DNA of 15,604 nt from an uncultured Prevotella sp. (GCA_900543975.1 UQTI01000067.1:1-15604), one strand, 5' to 3'. Shown: positions 6,512 to 14,147, counted from the first letter of the stretch. Made by a program: numbers and translations. The notes: a model not told the origin generated them from the sequence alone.

Positions 6512-7108
6512 ATGGCTGGAACAAAGAAAATCAAGACCGCTCTTGTGTCGGTCTTCCATAAAGATGGTCTCGATGAGCTGCTTGCAAAGCTCAACGCAGA
6601 AGGTGTGAAATTTCTCTCTACTGGTGGCACACAGAAGTTTATCGAATCGCTCGGCTACGATTGTCAAGCCGTTGAGAGCGTGACAACTTATCCCTCAATT
6701 CTTGGTGGTCGTGTGAAGACCCTGCACCCGAAAATTTTCGGTGGCATCCTCGCCCGTCGTGACAACGCTGGCGACATTGACCAGATGAAGGAGTATGACA
6801 TTCCTGAAATAGACCTCGTTATCGTTGACCTCTATCCTTTCGAGCAGACCGTTGCCAGCGGCGCTTCTGAGGCCGACATTATCGAGAAGATTGATATAGG
6901 TGGCATCTCGCTCATCCGCGCAGGAGCCAAAAACTTCAACGATGTGGTTATCGTTCCGAGCAAGGCCGAGTATGGCGTGCTGCTCGACATCCTCAACAAG
7001 AAGGGTGCTGTTACCGACCTCGCTGACCGCAAGATGTTTGCTGAGCGTGCCTTCGGTGTGAGCAGTCATTACGACACCGCCATCCACAACTGGTTTGCCG
7101 GTAAATAA
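6512..7108 (+). CDS. purH: Stand-alone IMP cyclohydrolase (N-terminal half of PurH)
   Basis: The 198-residue protein corresponds to the IMP cyclohydrolase domain of PurH, which closes FAICAR to IMP in the last step of purine synthesis. Landmarks: TALVSVFHKDGL (9-20), STGGT (36-40, MGS-like phosphate site), GGRVKTLHPKIFGGIL (65-80), VDLYPF (105-110) and KIDIGGISLIRAGAKN (126-141). Bifunctional PurH is about 500-530 residues; here the ORF stops with TAA close to the domain boundary, and nothing resembling the AICAR transformylase domain follows in any frame. The end is clean, with an intergenic hairpin, so it looks like a true monofunctional gene rather than a fresh frameshift. A separate transformylase must then be encoded elsewhere. 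The ATG at 6512 (MAGTKKIKT) is preferred over an in-frame TTG at 6494. The elongasome genes follow on the same strand. Confidence 0.88.
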   Translation: MAGTKKIKTALVSVFHKDGLDELLAKLNAEGVKFLSTGGTQKFIESLGYDCQAVESVTTYPSILGGRVKTLHPKIFGGILARRDNAGDIDQMKEYDIPEIDLVIVDLYPFEQTVASGASEADIIEKIDIGGISLIRAGAKNFNDVVIVPSKAEYGVLLDILNKKGAVTDLADRKMFAERAFGVSSHYDTAIHNWFAGK

Positions 7109-7125
7109 AACAAGTTGTTGAGACA

Positions 7126-7156
7126 CAAACAAGCTCTTGGGTCAAGAGCTTGTTTG
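7126..7156 (+). terminator. Perfect 14-bp hairpin between purH and mreB
   Basis: CAAACAAGCTCTTG (7126-7139) and its exact complement (7143-7156) enclose the three-base loop GGT, 17 bases after the purH stop and 38 bases before mreB. There is no T run after the stem, so it may be an attenuator, RNA-stabilising or processing hairpin rather than a strong terminator. It separates housekeeping purine synthesis from the cell-shape genes. Confidence 0.5.
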
Positions 7157-7194
7157 CTCACTAACTTGTCAATAACAACAATTAAAAGAAAACT

Positions 7195-8217
7195 ATGGGA
7201 TTTTTTTCATTCGTACAAGAGATAGCAATGGACCTTGGCACCGCCAACACCATCATCATCAGCGATGACAAGATTGTGGTGGACGAGCCGTCGGTTGTTG
7301 CTCTCGACCGCCGCACCGACAAGATGATTGCCGTTGGTGCAAAGGCGAAGATGATGTATGAGAAGACGCACGACAACATACGCACCATCCGTCCTCTGCG
7401 CGATGGCGTTATTGCCGACTTCACTGCTTGTGAGCAGATGATGCGCGGTCTCATCAAGATGGTTCACACAGGCAGCCGCCTGTTCTCTCCCTCGCTCCGC
7501 ATGGTTATCGGCGTGCCTTCAGGCAGTACCGAGGTGGAGCTGCGTGCCGTGCGCGACAGCGCTGAACATGCCGATGGCCGCGATGTTTATCTTATCTTTG
7601 AGCCGATGGCAGCAGCCATAGGCATAGGTATCGACGTTGAGGCTCCCGAGGGCAACATGATTGTCGATATAGGTGGCGGCAGCACCGAGATTGCCGTGAT
7701 CTCGCTTGGCGGTATCGTGTCAAACAACTCTATCCGCACCGCTGGCGACGACCTCACAGCCGACATTCAGGAGTATATGAGCCGTCAGCATAACGTGAAG
7801 GTCAGCGAGCGTATGGCCGAACGCATCAAGATACATGTGGGCTCAGCCCTCACCGACCTTGGCGAGCAGGCTCCCGAAGACTTCGTCGTTCATGGTCCTA
7901 ACCGCATCACAGCCCTGCCTATGGAGGTGCCTGTGTGCTATCAGGAGATTGCCCACTGTCTTGACAAGACCGTTGCCAAGATTGAGAACGCAGTGCTCTC
8001 TGCCCTTGAGAACACACCGCCAGAGCTTTATGCCGACATCGTGAAGAACGGCATCTACCTCAGCGGCGGCGGCGCTCTGCTCCGCGGTCTCGACAAGCGT
8101 CTCACCGACAAAATTAACATTCCGTTCCATATCGCAGAAGATCCGTTGCACAGCGTGGCTAAGGGCGCTGGCATCGCTCTGAAGAACATCGACCGCTTCT
8201 CGTTCCTCATGCGATAA
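7195..8217 (+). CDS. mreB: Rod-shape-determining actin homologue MreB
   Basis: The 340-residue protein is a full-length bacterial actin. MreB polymerises on the inner face of the cytoplasmic membrane and positions the elongation machinery. Actin-fold nucleotide motifs are all present: DLGTANT (13-19, phosphate 1), EPMAAAIG (136-143), DIGGGSTEIAV (158-168, phosphate 2) and LSGGGALLRGL (289-299, adenosine). The extreme N-terminus MGFFSFVQEI is hydrophobic and amphipathic, as expected for membrane binding. The start ATG at 7195 has only A-rich sequence upstream and no Shine-Dalgarno, as usual for Bacteroidetes. It opens the mreBCD-mrdA-rodA block. The 253-base gap before mreC is unusually long for this operon and filled with repeats. 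Confidence 0.97.
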   Translation: MGFFSFVQEIAMDLGTANTIIISDDKIVVDEPSVVALDRRTDKMIAVGAKAKMMYEKTHDNIRTIRPLRDGVIADFTACEQMMRGLIKMVHTGSRLFSPSLRMVIGVPSGSTEVELRAVRDSAEHADGRDVYLIFEPMAAAIGIGIDVEAPEGNMIVDIGGGSTEIAVISLGGIVSNNSIRTAGDDLTADIQEYMSRQHNVKVSERMAERIKIHVGSALTDLGEQAPEDFVVHGPNRITALPMEVPVCYQEIAHCLDKTVAKIENAVLSALENTPPELYADIVKNGIYLSGGGALLRGLDKRLTDKINIPFHIAEDPLHSVAKGAGIALKNIDRFSFLMR

Positions 8218-8225
8218 TTAAAGGT

Positions 8226-8454
8226 AAAAAGGTAAAAAGGTAAAAAAATAATTGAAAGGAAATCTTTTTGACAATAAACGCTCTCATCTGGGCGTTGGGC
8301 TGTCTTCTTGATGACAGGCTTTGAACTGTTTTCGGTTCCTTTGGCTTTCATCTGACGGTTCCTTTGGGCTTTCTTCAGATGGCCTGGAGCTATCCTTATT
8401 ATATATATAAGGTGTAGGCTATTGTCAACAGATTTTTTACCTTTTTACCTTTTT
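8226..8454. repeat. Inverted-repeat element in the mreB-mreC gap
   Basis: A perfect 22-bp inverted repeat (8226-8247 and 8433-8454) encloses 185 bases without an ORF. The arms consist of the octamer GGTAAAAA (three tandem copies from 8223) and its complement TTTTTACC; weaker similarity extends outward past both ends. In RNA the right arm, 17-38 bases before the mreC start, could pair with the left arm just after the mreB stop and form a long A-U-rich stem. It may be a MITE-like insertion or a widespread intergenic repeat of this lineage. Confidence 0.7.
8333..8379. repeat. Imperfect 23-bp tandem duplication inside the mreB-mreC element
   Basis: CGGTTCCTTTGG occurs at 8333 and again at 8356, each followed by a near-identical CTTTCATCTGA-like tail, so two units of about 23 bases lie head to tail. 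CATCTG at 8349 and CAGATG at 8376 could also close a hairpin over the second unit. Function unknown. Confidence 0.6.
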
Positions 8455-8470
8455 CTTTTTAATAAACACT

Positions 8471-9334
8471 ATGCGTAATCTTCTCGATTTTCTTGCACGT
8501 CACAACCACTGGATTCTGTTCCTGTTTCTTGAGGTTGTCAGTTTTGTGCTGTTGTTCCAATATAACAGCTATCAGGGAAGCGTGTGGTTCTCGTCGGCCA
8601 ATGCGGTGACGGGAAAGGTTTATGCTGCCAAGGCATCCGTGGACCAATATTTCTCGCTTGTCGAGGTCAACCGCCAACTGACGGCGCGTAACCTGTATCT
8701 TGAGCGAGAGGTGTCGAAGATGGCAGAGGCACAAGCCACGCTGGCTCACGACACAACCTATCTTGAGCGCTTGCAAAGAAGCATGCTCGCAAGATATAAG
8801 TCGATACCGGCGCGCGTGGTGAGCAACTCCCTCGACAAGCTCGACAACTTCATAACCATCGACAAAGGCTCTGCCGACGGTGTGAAGAAAGACATGGGTG
8901 TGGCTTGCGGCTTGGGCGTGGTGGGCATTGTCTACCTCACATCCGACCATTACTCGGTGGTCATACCCGTGCTCAGCAGTAAGTCAAACATCAGCTGCGC
9001 CATCCGTGGCCGCGGCTATTTTGGCTATCTCCACTGGTATGGCAACCGTCCCGACGAGGCTTATCTTGATGATGTGCCGCGTCATGCACGTTTCCGCATT
9101 GGCGATATCATCGTGACGAGTGGCTACTCGTCGGTCTTCCCCCCGGGCATGCTCGTGGGTAAGGTTATGCGTGTGTACAACTCAGAAAACGGCATGTCTT
9201 ACCGTTTGCGCGTTAAGCTCACCACCAATTTCGGCAACCTCCGCGACGTGTGTGTCATCAACGACGACGCCATGGTTGAGCGTATGAAGCTGCTTGAGGC
9301 AGCCCAAGACTCGCTTAAGCCCAAAGGCAACTGA
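8471..9334 (+). CDS. mreC: Rod-shape-determining protein MreC
   Basis: MreC is a bitopic inner-membrane protein that links MreB and MreD to PBP2 and activates the PBP2-RodA synthase from the periplasm. The 287-residue protein has a short cytoplasmic N-terminus, one membrane helix at about 14-31, a helical, probably coiled-coil stretch at about 55-105 that would drive dimerisation, and then the β-barrel domain. The barrel carries the family motifs ITIDKGSADGVKKDMGV (128-144) and GDIIVTSGYSSVFPPGMLVG (211-230). Length is normal. The ATG at 8471 follows the T-rich right arm of the intergenic repeat, so translation could be affected by pairing of that arm. mreD follows after 39 bases. Confidence 0.95.
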   Translation: MRNLLDFLARHNHWILFLFLEVVSFVLLFQYNSYQGSVWFSSANAVTGKVYAAKASVDQYFSLVEVNRQLTARNLYLEREVSKMAEAQATLAHDTTYLERLQRSMLARYKSIPARVVSNSLDKLDNFITIDKGSADGVKKDMGVACGLGVVGIVYLTSDHYSVVIPVLSSKSNISCAIRGRGYFGYLHWYGNRPDEAYLDDVPRHARFRIGDIIVTSGYSSVFPPGMLVGKVMRVYNSENGMSYRLRVKLTTNFGNLRDVCVINDDAMVERMKLLEAAQDSLKPKGN

Positions 9335-9373
9335 TTATAATGTTCTGACGAACAAAGAGATATTTTAAAGATA

Positions 9374-9874
9374 ATGAGCTTAGACTGGATTAAAAATCTT
9401 GTGTTTTTTGCAGTGCTGCTGTTGGCGCAGGCATTGGTGCTCAATTATGTGCACCTGTTCAACTGTGCCACGCCCTTGCTGTATGTCTATTTCGTGTTGC
9501 CCACACGCCGCAACCAGCCGCGCTGGATAACGCTTGTGTCATGCTTCCTCATGGGCTTGTGTGTCGACTCGTTCTCCAACACGCCCGGCGTGGCAGCAGC
9601 ATCAATGACCCTTGTCGGCTTGTTGCAGCCTTACCTGTTGAGCTTGTTCATACAGCAAGACAGTCCTGACGACCTGCGTCCTTCTATGAAGGTGTTAGGG
9701 CCAATGAAATATGCGTTTTACACCATCATCATTGTAATGATCTACTGCCTCTTGTTCTTCACCCTTGAGGCTTTCAATTTCTTCAACTGGCTGCAATGGC
9801 TTGCAAGCATTGGTGGCAGCACACTGCTCACCATCGTGCTCATTCTTGTCATCGACAATTTTAGAAAGAAATAA
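9374..9874 (+). CDS. mreD: Rod-shape-determining protein MreD
   Basis: A 166-residue, strongly hydrophobic protein in the canonical mreD position. Hydrophobic stretches near 8-28, 34-42, 52-70, 76-94, 112-131 and 143-160 fit the five to six membrane segments of the family. The motif MGLCVDSFSNTPGVAAAS (60-77) matches the conserved MreD core, in which an acidic residue and glycines lie between helices. MreD binds MreC and modulates elongasome activity. Sequence similarity across MreD proteins is low, so the call leans partly on gene order and hydrophobicity. The protein ends in a short basic tail (NFRKK). Confidence 0.9.
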   Translation: MSLDWIKNLVFFAVLLLAQALVLNYVHLFNCATPLLYVYFVLPTRRNQPRWITLVSCFLMGLCVDSFSNTPGVAAASMTLVGLLQPYLLSLFIQQDSPDDLRPSMKVLGPMKYAFYTIIIVMIYCLLFFTLEAFNFFNWLQWLASIGGSTLLTIVLILVIDNFRKK

Positions 9875-9891
9875 GTAGATGTAGTAAGACA

Positions 9892-9923
9892 CAGCTGTAA
9901 ATGGTCTGAAGGTCAGCTGTAAA
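9892..9923. repeat. Direct repeat CAGCTGTAAA in the mreD-mrdA gap
   Basis: The ten bases CAGCTGTAAA occur at 9892-9901 and 9914-9923, 22 bases apart. Each contains the palindrome CAGCTG, so the pair could also fold as a hairpin. It lies 18 bases after mreD and about 60 before mrdA, and could be a regulator-binding pair or chance. Confidence 0.5.
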
Positions 9924-9985
9924 CCGCAAGAAACAGAATAATTTGAAACAACAGGAAACGTTTTTTATCGTAACAACGAAAATAA

Positions 9986-12082
9986 ATGAAGGACTATAAT
10001 CTTGAGAACCGAAGGTTTGTCATCGGTGGTGTTGCTACAATCATCGTCGTGGTGTACATTCTGCGCCTGTTCACGCTTCAGCTCATGAGCGACGACTACA
10101 AGAAAAATGCCGACAGCAACGCGTTTCTCAAGAAGGTAGAGTTTCCGTCACGCGGTGCCATCACCGACCGTAACGGCAAGCTTCTCGTCTACAATCAGCC
10201 CGCTTACGACATCATGGTCGTCATGAACGAGGAGAGTGGACGGCTTGACACTACCGAGTTTTGCCAGACGCTGGGCATAACAAAAGAGTTTTTTATAAAG
10301 CGTATGAACGACATCAAGGATCGTTCAAAGAACCCCGGCTACTCGCGCTTCACGCAGCAGCTGTTCATGAGCCAGCTCAGCAGTCAGGAGTTTTCTATGT
10401 TCCAGGAAAAAATATTCCGTTTTCCCGGCTTTTATGTTCAACGACGCAGCATCCGCCAATACCAGTATCCTTATGCCGCCCATGTGTTGGGCGATGTGGG
10501 AGAGGTGTCGATGAGCGACATCGAGGACGACGACTATTATCAGCCAGGCGACTACATTGGCAAGCTCGGCATAGAGAAATATTACGAGAAAGAGCTTCGC
10601 GGCGAGAAAGGTGTGCAGATCTTGCTGCGCGATGCGCGCGGCCGCATACAGGGCAATTACCAAAATGGCAAGTATGACCGTAAGCCAGTGGCAGGCAAGG
10701 ACCTGACGCTCAGCATCGACCTCAACCTCCAGGCCCTTGGTGAGCGTCTGCTCGAAGGCAAGATAGGCAGCATCGTGGCCATAGAACCAAAGACGGGCGA
10801 GGTGCTCGCCATGGTGTCGTCGCCCACCTATGACCCGCGCATCATGGTGGGCAGGGCGCGAGGAAAGAACCACCGCCTGCTGCAACAAGACCTGTGGAAG
10901 CCGCTCCTCAACCGCAGCATAATGGGTCTCTATCCGCCGGGTTCAACCTTCAAGACATCACAGGCCCTCACCTATTTGACCGAGGGCGTGATAACGCCAT
11001 CAACCGCTTTCCCCTGTCACCGAGGCTTTTATCATCGCGGTCTGCATGTGGGATGCCACTCCCACTCATCTCCAATAGCCCTTGTCGATGCCATCAGTAC
11101 CTCTTGCAACGGCTACTTCTGCTGGGGTCTCTATTACATGATGGGCAACCGCCGCAAGTATCACTCGGTTCAAGATGCCATGACCACCTGGCGCGACTAT
11201 ATGGTGAGCATGGGCTTCGGCTACAAGCTCGGCATTGACCTGCCTGGTGAGAAGCGAGGAATGATTCCTAATGCCGAATATTATGACCGCAACTATCGCG
11301 GATCGTGGAACGGACTGACAATAATCAGTATCTCTATCGGTCAGGGCGAGGTAACGCTTACGCCGCTTCAGATAGCCAACCTCGGCGCCACCATTGCCAA
11401 CCGTGGCTATTATTATGCACCCCATGTGGTGCGCAAGGTGTCGGGTGAGCCCCTTGACACCGCCTACACACGCCGACATGTGACCAAGGCATCGCGACGT
11501 GCTTACGATTATGTGGTGGCAGGCATGCGCTCGTCAGCTCTCAAAGGAACGTGTAAGCACCTGGCCCACTACGACTTTGAGGCATGCGGCAAGACAGGTA
11601 CCGCTCAAAACCGCGGCCACGACCACTCTGTGTTTATGGGTTTCGCTCCGATGAATGACCCTAAGATAGCCATCTGTGTGTATGTGGAGAATGGTGGATG
11701 GGGTGCCGACTATGGTGTGCCCATCGGTGGACTGATGATGGAGCAGTATCTGCATGGCAAGCTGTCGCCTGCCAGCGAGGCCCAAGCTGCCGAGATGCAG
11801 AAGCGCCGCATCGGTTACGGTCAGCGCTATGCCAACCAGCCCGTCAAGGGAAAGAAGGGAAGTAAGGCTGCCGCTAAAGCCGCTGCCGACTCTGCCGCTG
11901 CCGCCAAGAAAGCCGCTGCTCTGGCTGCCGCCAAGCAAAAGGCTGAGCTTAAAGCCAAGCAGCAAGCCGACCTTAAGGCAAAGCAGAAAGGCAAGAATGG
12001 CGCAAAAAACAAGAACAATGAAGCTCAACGAGGCAAGGGCATTGTGCCAATAACCATTGAGAACCATCAGGGCCGACGCTGA
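9986..12082 (+). CDS. mrdA: Penicillin-binding protein 2, elongasome transpeptidase
   Basis: This class B PBP crosslinks peptidoglycan during cell elongation in partnership with RodA. It has a short cytoplasmic N-terminus, one membrane anchor at about 12-32, a pedestal or dimerisation domain (about 50-230) with RGAITDRNGKLL (56-67), and the transpeptidase domain. The active-site triad is complete: STFK with nucleophile Ser320 (320-323), SCN (373-375) and KTGTA (536-540). The protein is 698 residues, longer than the usual roughly 600-640. The excess is a C-terminal tail from about 619 onward, almost entirely Lys, Ala, Gln and Gly with runs such as AAAKAAADSAAAAKKAAA, and this would lie in the periplasm. 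Start ATG at 9986; the 111-base gap from mreD has a direct repeat but no clear promoter. Confidence 0.96.
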   Translation: MKDYNLENRRFVIGGVATIIVVVYILRLFTLQLMSDDYKKNADSNAFLKKVEFPSRGAITDRNGKLLVYNQPAYDIMVVMNEESGRLDTTEFCQTLGITKEFFIKRMNDIKDRSKNPGYSRFTQQLFMSQLSSQEFSMFQEKIFRFPGFYVQRRSIRQYQYPYAAHVLGDVGEVSMSDIEDDDYYQPGDYIGKLGIEKYYEKELRGEKGVQILLRDARGRIQGNYQNGKYDRKPVAGKDLTLSIDLNLQALGERLLEGKIGSIVAIEPKTGEVLAMVSSPTYDPRIMVGRARGKNHRLLQQDLWKPLLNRSIMGLYPPGSTFKTSQALTYLTEGVITPSTAFPCHRGFYHRGLHVGCHSHSSPIALVDAISTSCNGYFCWGLYYMMGNRRKYHSVQDAMTTWRDYMVSMGFGYKLGIDLPGEKRGMIPNAEYYDRNYRGSWNGLTIISISIGQGEVTLTPLQIANLGATIANRGYYYAPHVVRKVSGEPLDTAYTRRHVTKASRRAYDYVVAGMRSSALKGTCKHLAHYDFEACGKTGTAQNRGHDHSVFMGFAPMNDPKIAICVYVENGGWGADYGVPIGGLMMEQYLHGKLSPASEAQAAEMQKRRIGYGQRYANQPVKGKKGSKAAAKAAADSAAAAKKAAALAAAKQKAELKAKQQADLKAKQKGKNGAKNKNNEAQRGKGIVPITIENHQGRR

Positions 12083-12230
12083 CAAAGGCTTACACCGCTG
12101 ACGATAACTCGCGCCGCTGCCGACAGCTCATGATGTCGCCAACAGTTCGTGATGCTGCAGCACAACGCTTCACAATGTTGAGCAATCATAAACAAGCGAT
12201 TTTTTTATTTTAAGAAAAGAACAAGAAGCA

Positions 12231-13700
12231 ATGATACAAACAACTGAAAGAAACCAAGGAGTGCTCCGTTCTATCGACTGGGTGACGATTGTCATCTACA
12301 TGGCCTTGCTCGTCTTTGGATGGTTAAGCGTGTGCGGAGCGAGCTATTCGTTCGGCGACAACGACATCTTCAGTATGGGAACACGCTCTGGCATGCAGAT
12401 CGTGTGGATAGGTACGTCGCTGTGTCTGGGCTTTGTCATAATGATGCTCGACACCAAGTTTCTCGACACCTTCTCCTATTTCATATTTGGCATCTTGCTG
12501 CTGTTGCTCTTTGCCACCATCTTCAATCCGCATGACATCAAAGGCTCCCACTCGTGGCTGGTCATCGGACCGCTGCGTCTGCAGCCCGCCGAGTTTGGAA
12601 AGTTTGCCACGGCTCTGGCTCTGGCAAAGCTCATGAGCACCTATGGCTTCAACATACACAACTGGAAACATTTTGCTGCTGCCTGCGGCATAATATTGCT
12701 GCCCATGATCTGCATTGTGGGCCAGCGCGAGACGGGTTCGGCCCTTGTCTATCTGGCGTTCTCGTTAATGCTCTATCGTGAGGGCATGCCTGGCAGTGTG
12801 CTCTTCACGGGTGTGGCCATGGTTGTCTATTTTGTTGTCGGTGTGAAATATGAACAGATTTTTATGTGTGACACACCCACATCGGTAGGCGAATTCTCCG
12901 TGCTGCTCCTTGTTCAGGTGTTCACGGCGGGCATGGTTTATGTCTATTGTCAAAACCGAAAGCAGACAATCCTCATACTCTCTTACTCGCTCGGAATAAC
13001 CCTCTTGGCGTTCCTCTTCTCGGTCTATGTCATACCTTTCGACGTGGCCATCGTGCAGCTTGTGGTGTGTGTGTTGCTCGCCCTTTATCTGCTCATACAA
13101 GCCCTTGGCACCCGCCTGAAGAGCTATTTCTTCATCATGGCGTTCACCGTAGGCTCGTTGGTGTTCTTCTATTCTGCCGACTATGTGCTCAACAACGTTA
13201 TGGAGCCTCACCAGCGTGTGCGCATAAACGTGTTGCTTGGCCTTGACGAGGACCTTGCAGGAGCGGGCTATAATGTTCATCAGAGTGAGATTGCCATCGG
13301 GTCGGGTGGTCTTAAAGGCAAAGGTTTTCTTAACGGCACGCAGACCAAACTGAAGTTTGTGCCTGAGCAAGACACCGACTTCATTTTCTGTACTGTTGGT
13401 GAGGAGGAGGGTTTCCTGGGTTCTGCCAGCGTGCTCCTTTTGTTTCTTGCCCTCATCCTTAGGCTCATACATCTTGCTGAGCGACAACCGTTTGCCTTCG
13501 GTCGCATTTACGGCTATTGTGTGCTTAGCGTGTTCCTCTTCCATGTGTTCATCAACGTGGGCATGGTGCTTGGTCTCACGCCTGTAATCGGCATCCCGCT
13601 GCCGTTCTTCAGTTATGGCGGCTCGTCGTTGTGGGGATTCACCATCCTGTTGTTCATCTTCCTGAGGATCGATGCAGGCCGCAATTTAGCGCAGAAATAA
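12231..13700 (+). CDS. rodA: Rod-shape-determining protein RodA, SEDS peptidoglycan glycosyltransferase
   Basis: RodA polymerises lipid II into glycan strands at the outer face of the inner membrane, as the partner of PBP2. Family motifs are present: SHSWL (106-110) with the conserved Trp109, QPAEFGK (118-124), GAGYNVHQSEIAIGSGGLKG (344-363), PEQDTDFIF (378-386), whose Asp383 I take to be the essential SEDS aspartate, and PVIGIPLPFFSYGGSS (451-466). It is 489 residues, against about 370-400 in most bacteria. The extra length sits at roughly 205-310, between the early helices and the GAGYN motif, and contains several additional hydrophobic stretches. It is the last gene of the elongasome block, 148 bases after mrdA; no promoter of its own was recognised. 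Confidence 0.95.
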   Translation: MIQTTERNQGVLRSIDWVTIVIYMALLVFGWLSVCGASYSFGDNDIFSMGTRSGMQIVWIGTSLCLGFVIMMLDTKFLDTFSYFIFGILLLLLFATIFNPHDIKGSHSWLVIGPLRLQPAEFGKFATALALAKLMSTYGFNIHNWKHFAAACGIILLPMICIVGQRETGSALVYLAFSLMLYREGMPGSVLFTGVAMVVYFVVGVKYEQIFMCDTPTSVGEFSVLLLVQVFTAGMVYVYCQNRKQTILILSYSLGITLLAFLFSVYVIPFDVAIVQLVVCVLLALYLLIQALGTRLKSYFFIMAFTVGSLVFFYSADYVLNNVMEPHQRVRINVLLGLDEDLAGAGYNVHQSEIAIGSGGLKGKGFLNGTQTKLKFVPEQDTDFIFCTVGEEEGFLGSASVLLLFLALILRLIHLAERQPFAFGRIYGYCVLSVFLFHVFINVGMVLGLTPVIGIPLPFFSYGGSSLWGFTILLFIFLRIDAGRNLAQK

Positions 13701-13828
13701 TGACACCAAACAGCTGTCACTATTCTAAGGGCAAAACAACTTCTTTCAGCCTCCTGTTATTACCCACTCCTAATGGTATGTGGAGGAGTCGTATTCACGC
13801 TGCATTAATATTGTATAAAACACCCGGT

Positions 13829-13852
13829 TATCCCAAACTGGGGTATTCTTTT
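13829..13852 (+). terminator. Probable terminator downstream of rodA
   Basis: TATCCC and GGGGTA form a 6-bp stem (one T-G pair) around the loop AAACT, followed by TTCTTTT. It lies about 130 bases after rodA and just before the IS remnant. A weaker ACTCCT/AGGAGT hairpin lies nearer the gene (about 13768-13791) but lacks a T run. Confidence 0.4.
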
Positions 13853-13868
13853 AAAAAGTAAGCCCCCT

Positions 13869-14147
13869 CTAATCAAACAGACTCGGTTCAGGAGGTCTTT
13901 CCTTAGCCTCCTGAACCATTTTCGTCCAGTCTTTTTCGGGTTCTTCAAGGAAAGTGTAGCAGTTTGCATAATACATGAGCATTATTCTTATCATTGTAGC
14001 CAATCCTGAGAAACTCCATGTGCGTTTGATGCGCTTTTGTATGACCATGAGAAGGAAATTTGCTGTCAGGGTGACCCAAATTTGTGTTTTGATGGCATTT
14101 GAAAGCTCTCCATAGAAATACCTTATGGGAAAGTTCTGTCTATATAT
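13869..14147 (-). pseudogene. Truncated IS4-like DDE transposase, C-terminal remnant
   Basis: The minus-strand frame between an in-frame TAG at 14148-14150 and the TAG stop at 13869-13871 encodes 92 residues with a typical IS4-type transposase end. Landmarks are QNFPIRYFYGELSNAIKTQI, then WVTLTANFLLMVIQKRIKR, WSFSGLATMIRIMLMYY and PPEPSLFD. In intact relatives a YR-x-x-x-E-x-x-F segment with the catalytic glutamate lies immediately before QNFP; here it is replaced by unrelated sequence (IYR) and a stop. Homology begins at about 14138, so only the last quarter or so of the gene remains and it cannot be functional. It converges on rodA. Confidence 0.75.
13885..13917. repeat. Perfect 11-bp inverted repeat inside the IS4-like remnant
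   Basis: GGTTCAGGAGG (13885-13895) and CCTCCTGAACC (13907-13917) enclose an 11-base loop near the 3' end of the transposase remnant. As RNA it forms a strong hairpin on either strand, and it lies between the convergent rodA and transposase frames. Confidence 0.7.

Noticed and set aside
8055..8351. Minus-strand ORF spanning the mreB end and the intergenic repeat
   Set aside because: Its FLPFYLFTF-type peptide is simply the translation of the GGTAAAAA repeat, and the rest is antisense to mreB.
12765..13544. Long minus-strand ORF (259 codons) opposite rodA
   Set aside because: Antisense to rodA, with a His/Glu-rich composition typical of reversed membrane-protein codons and no recognisable motif.
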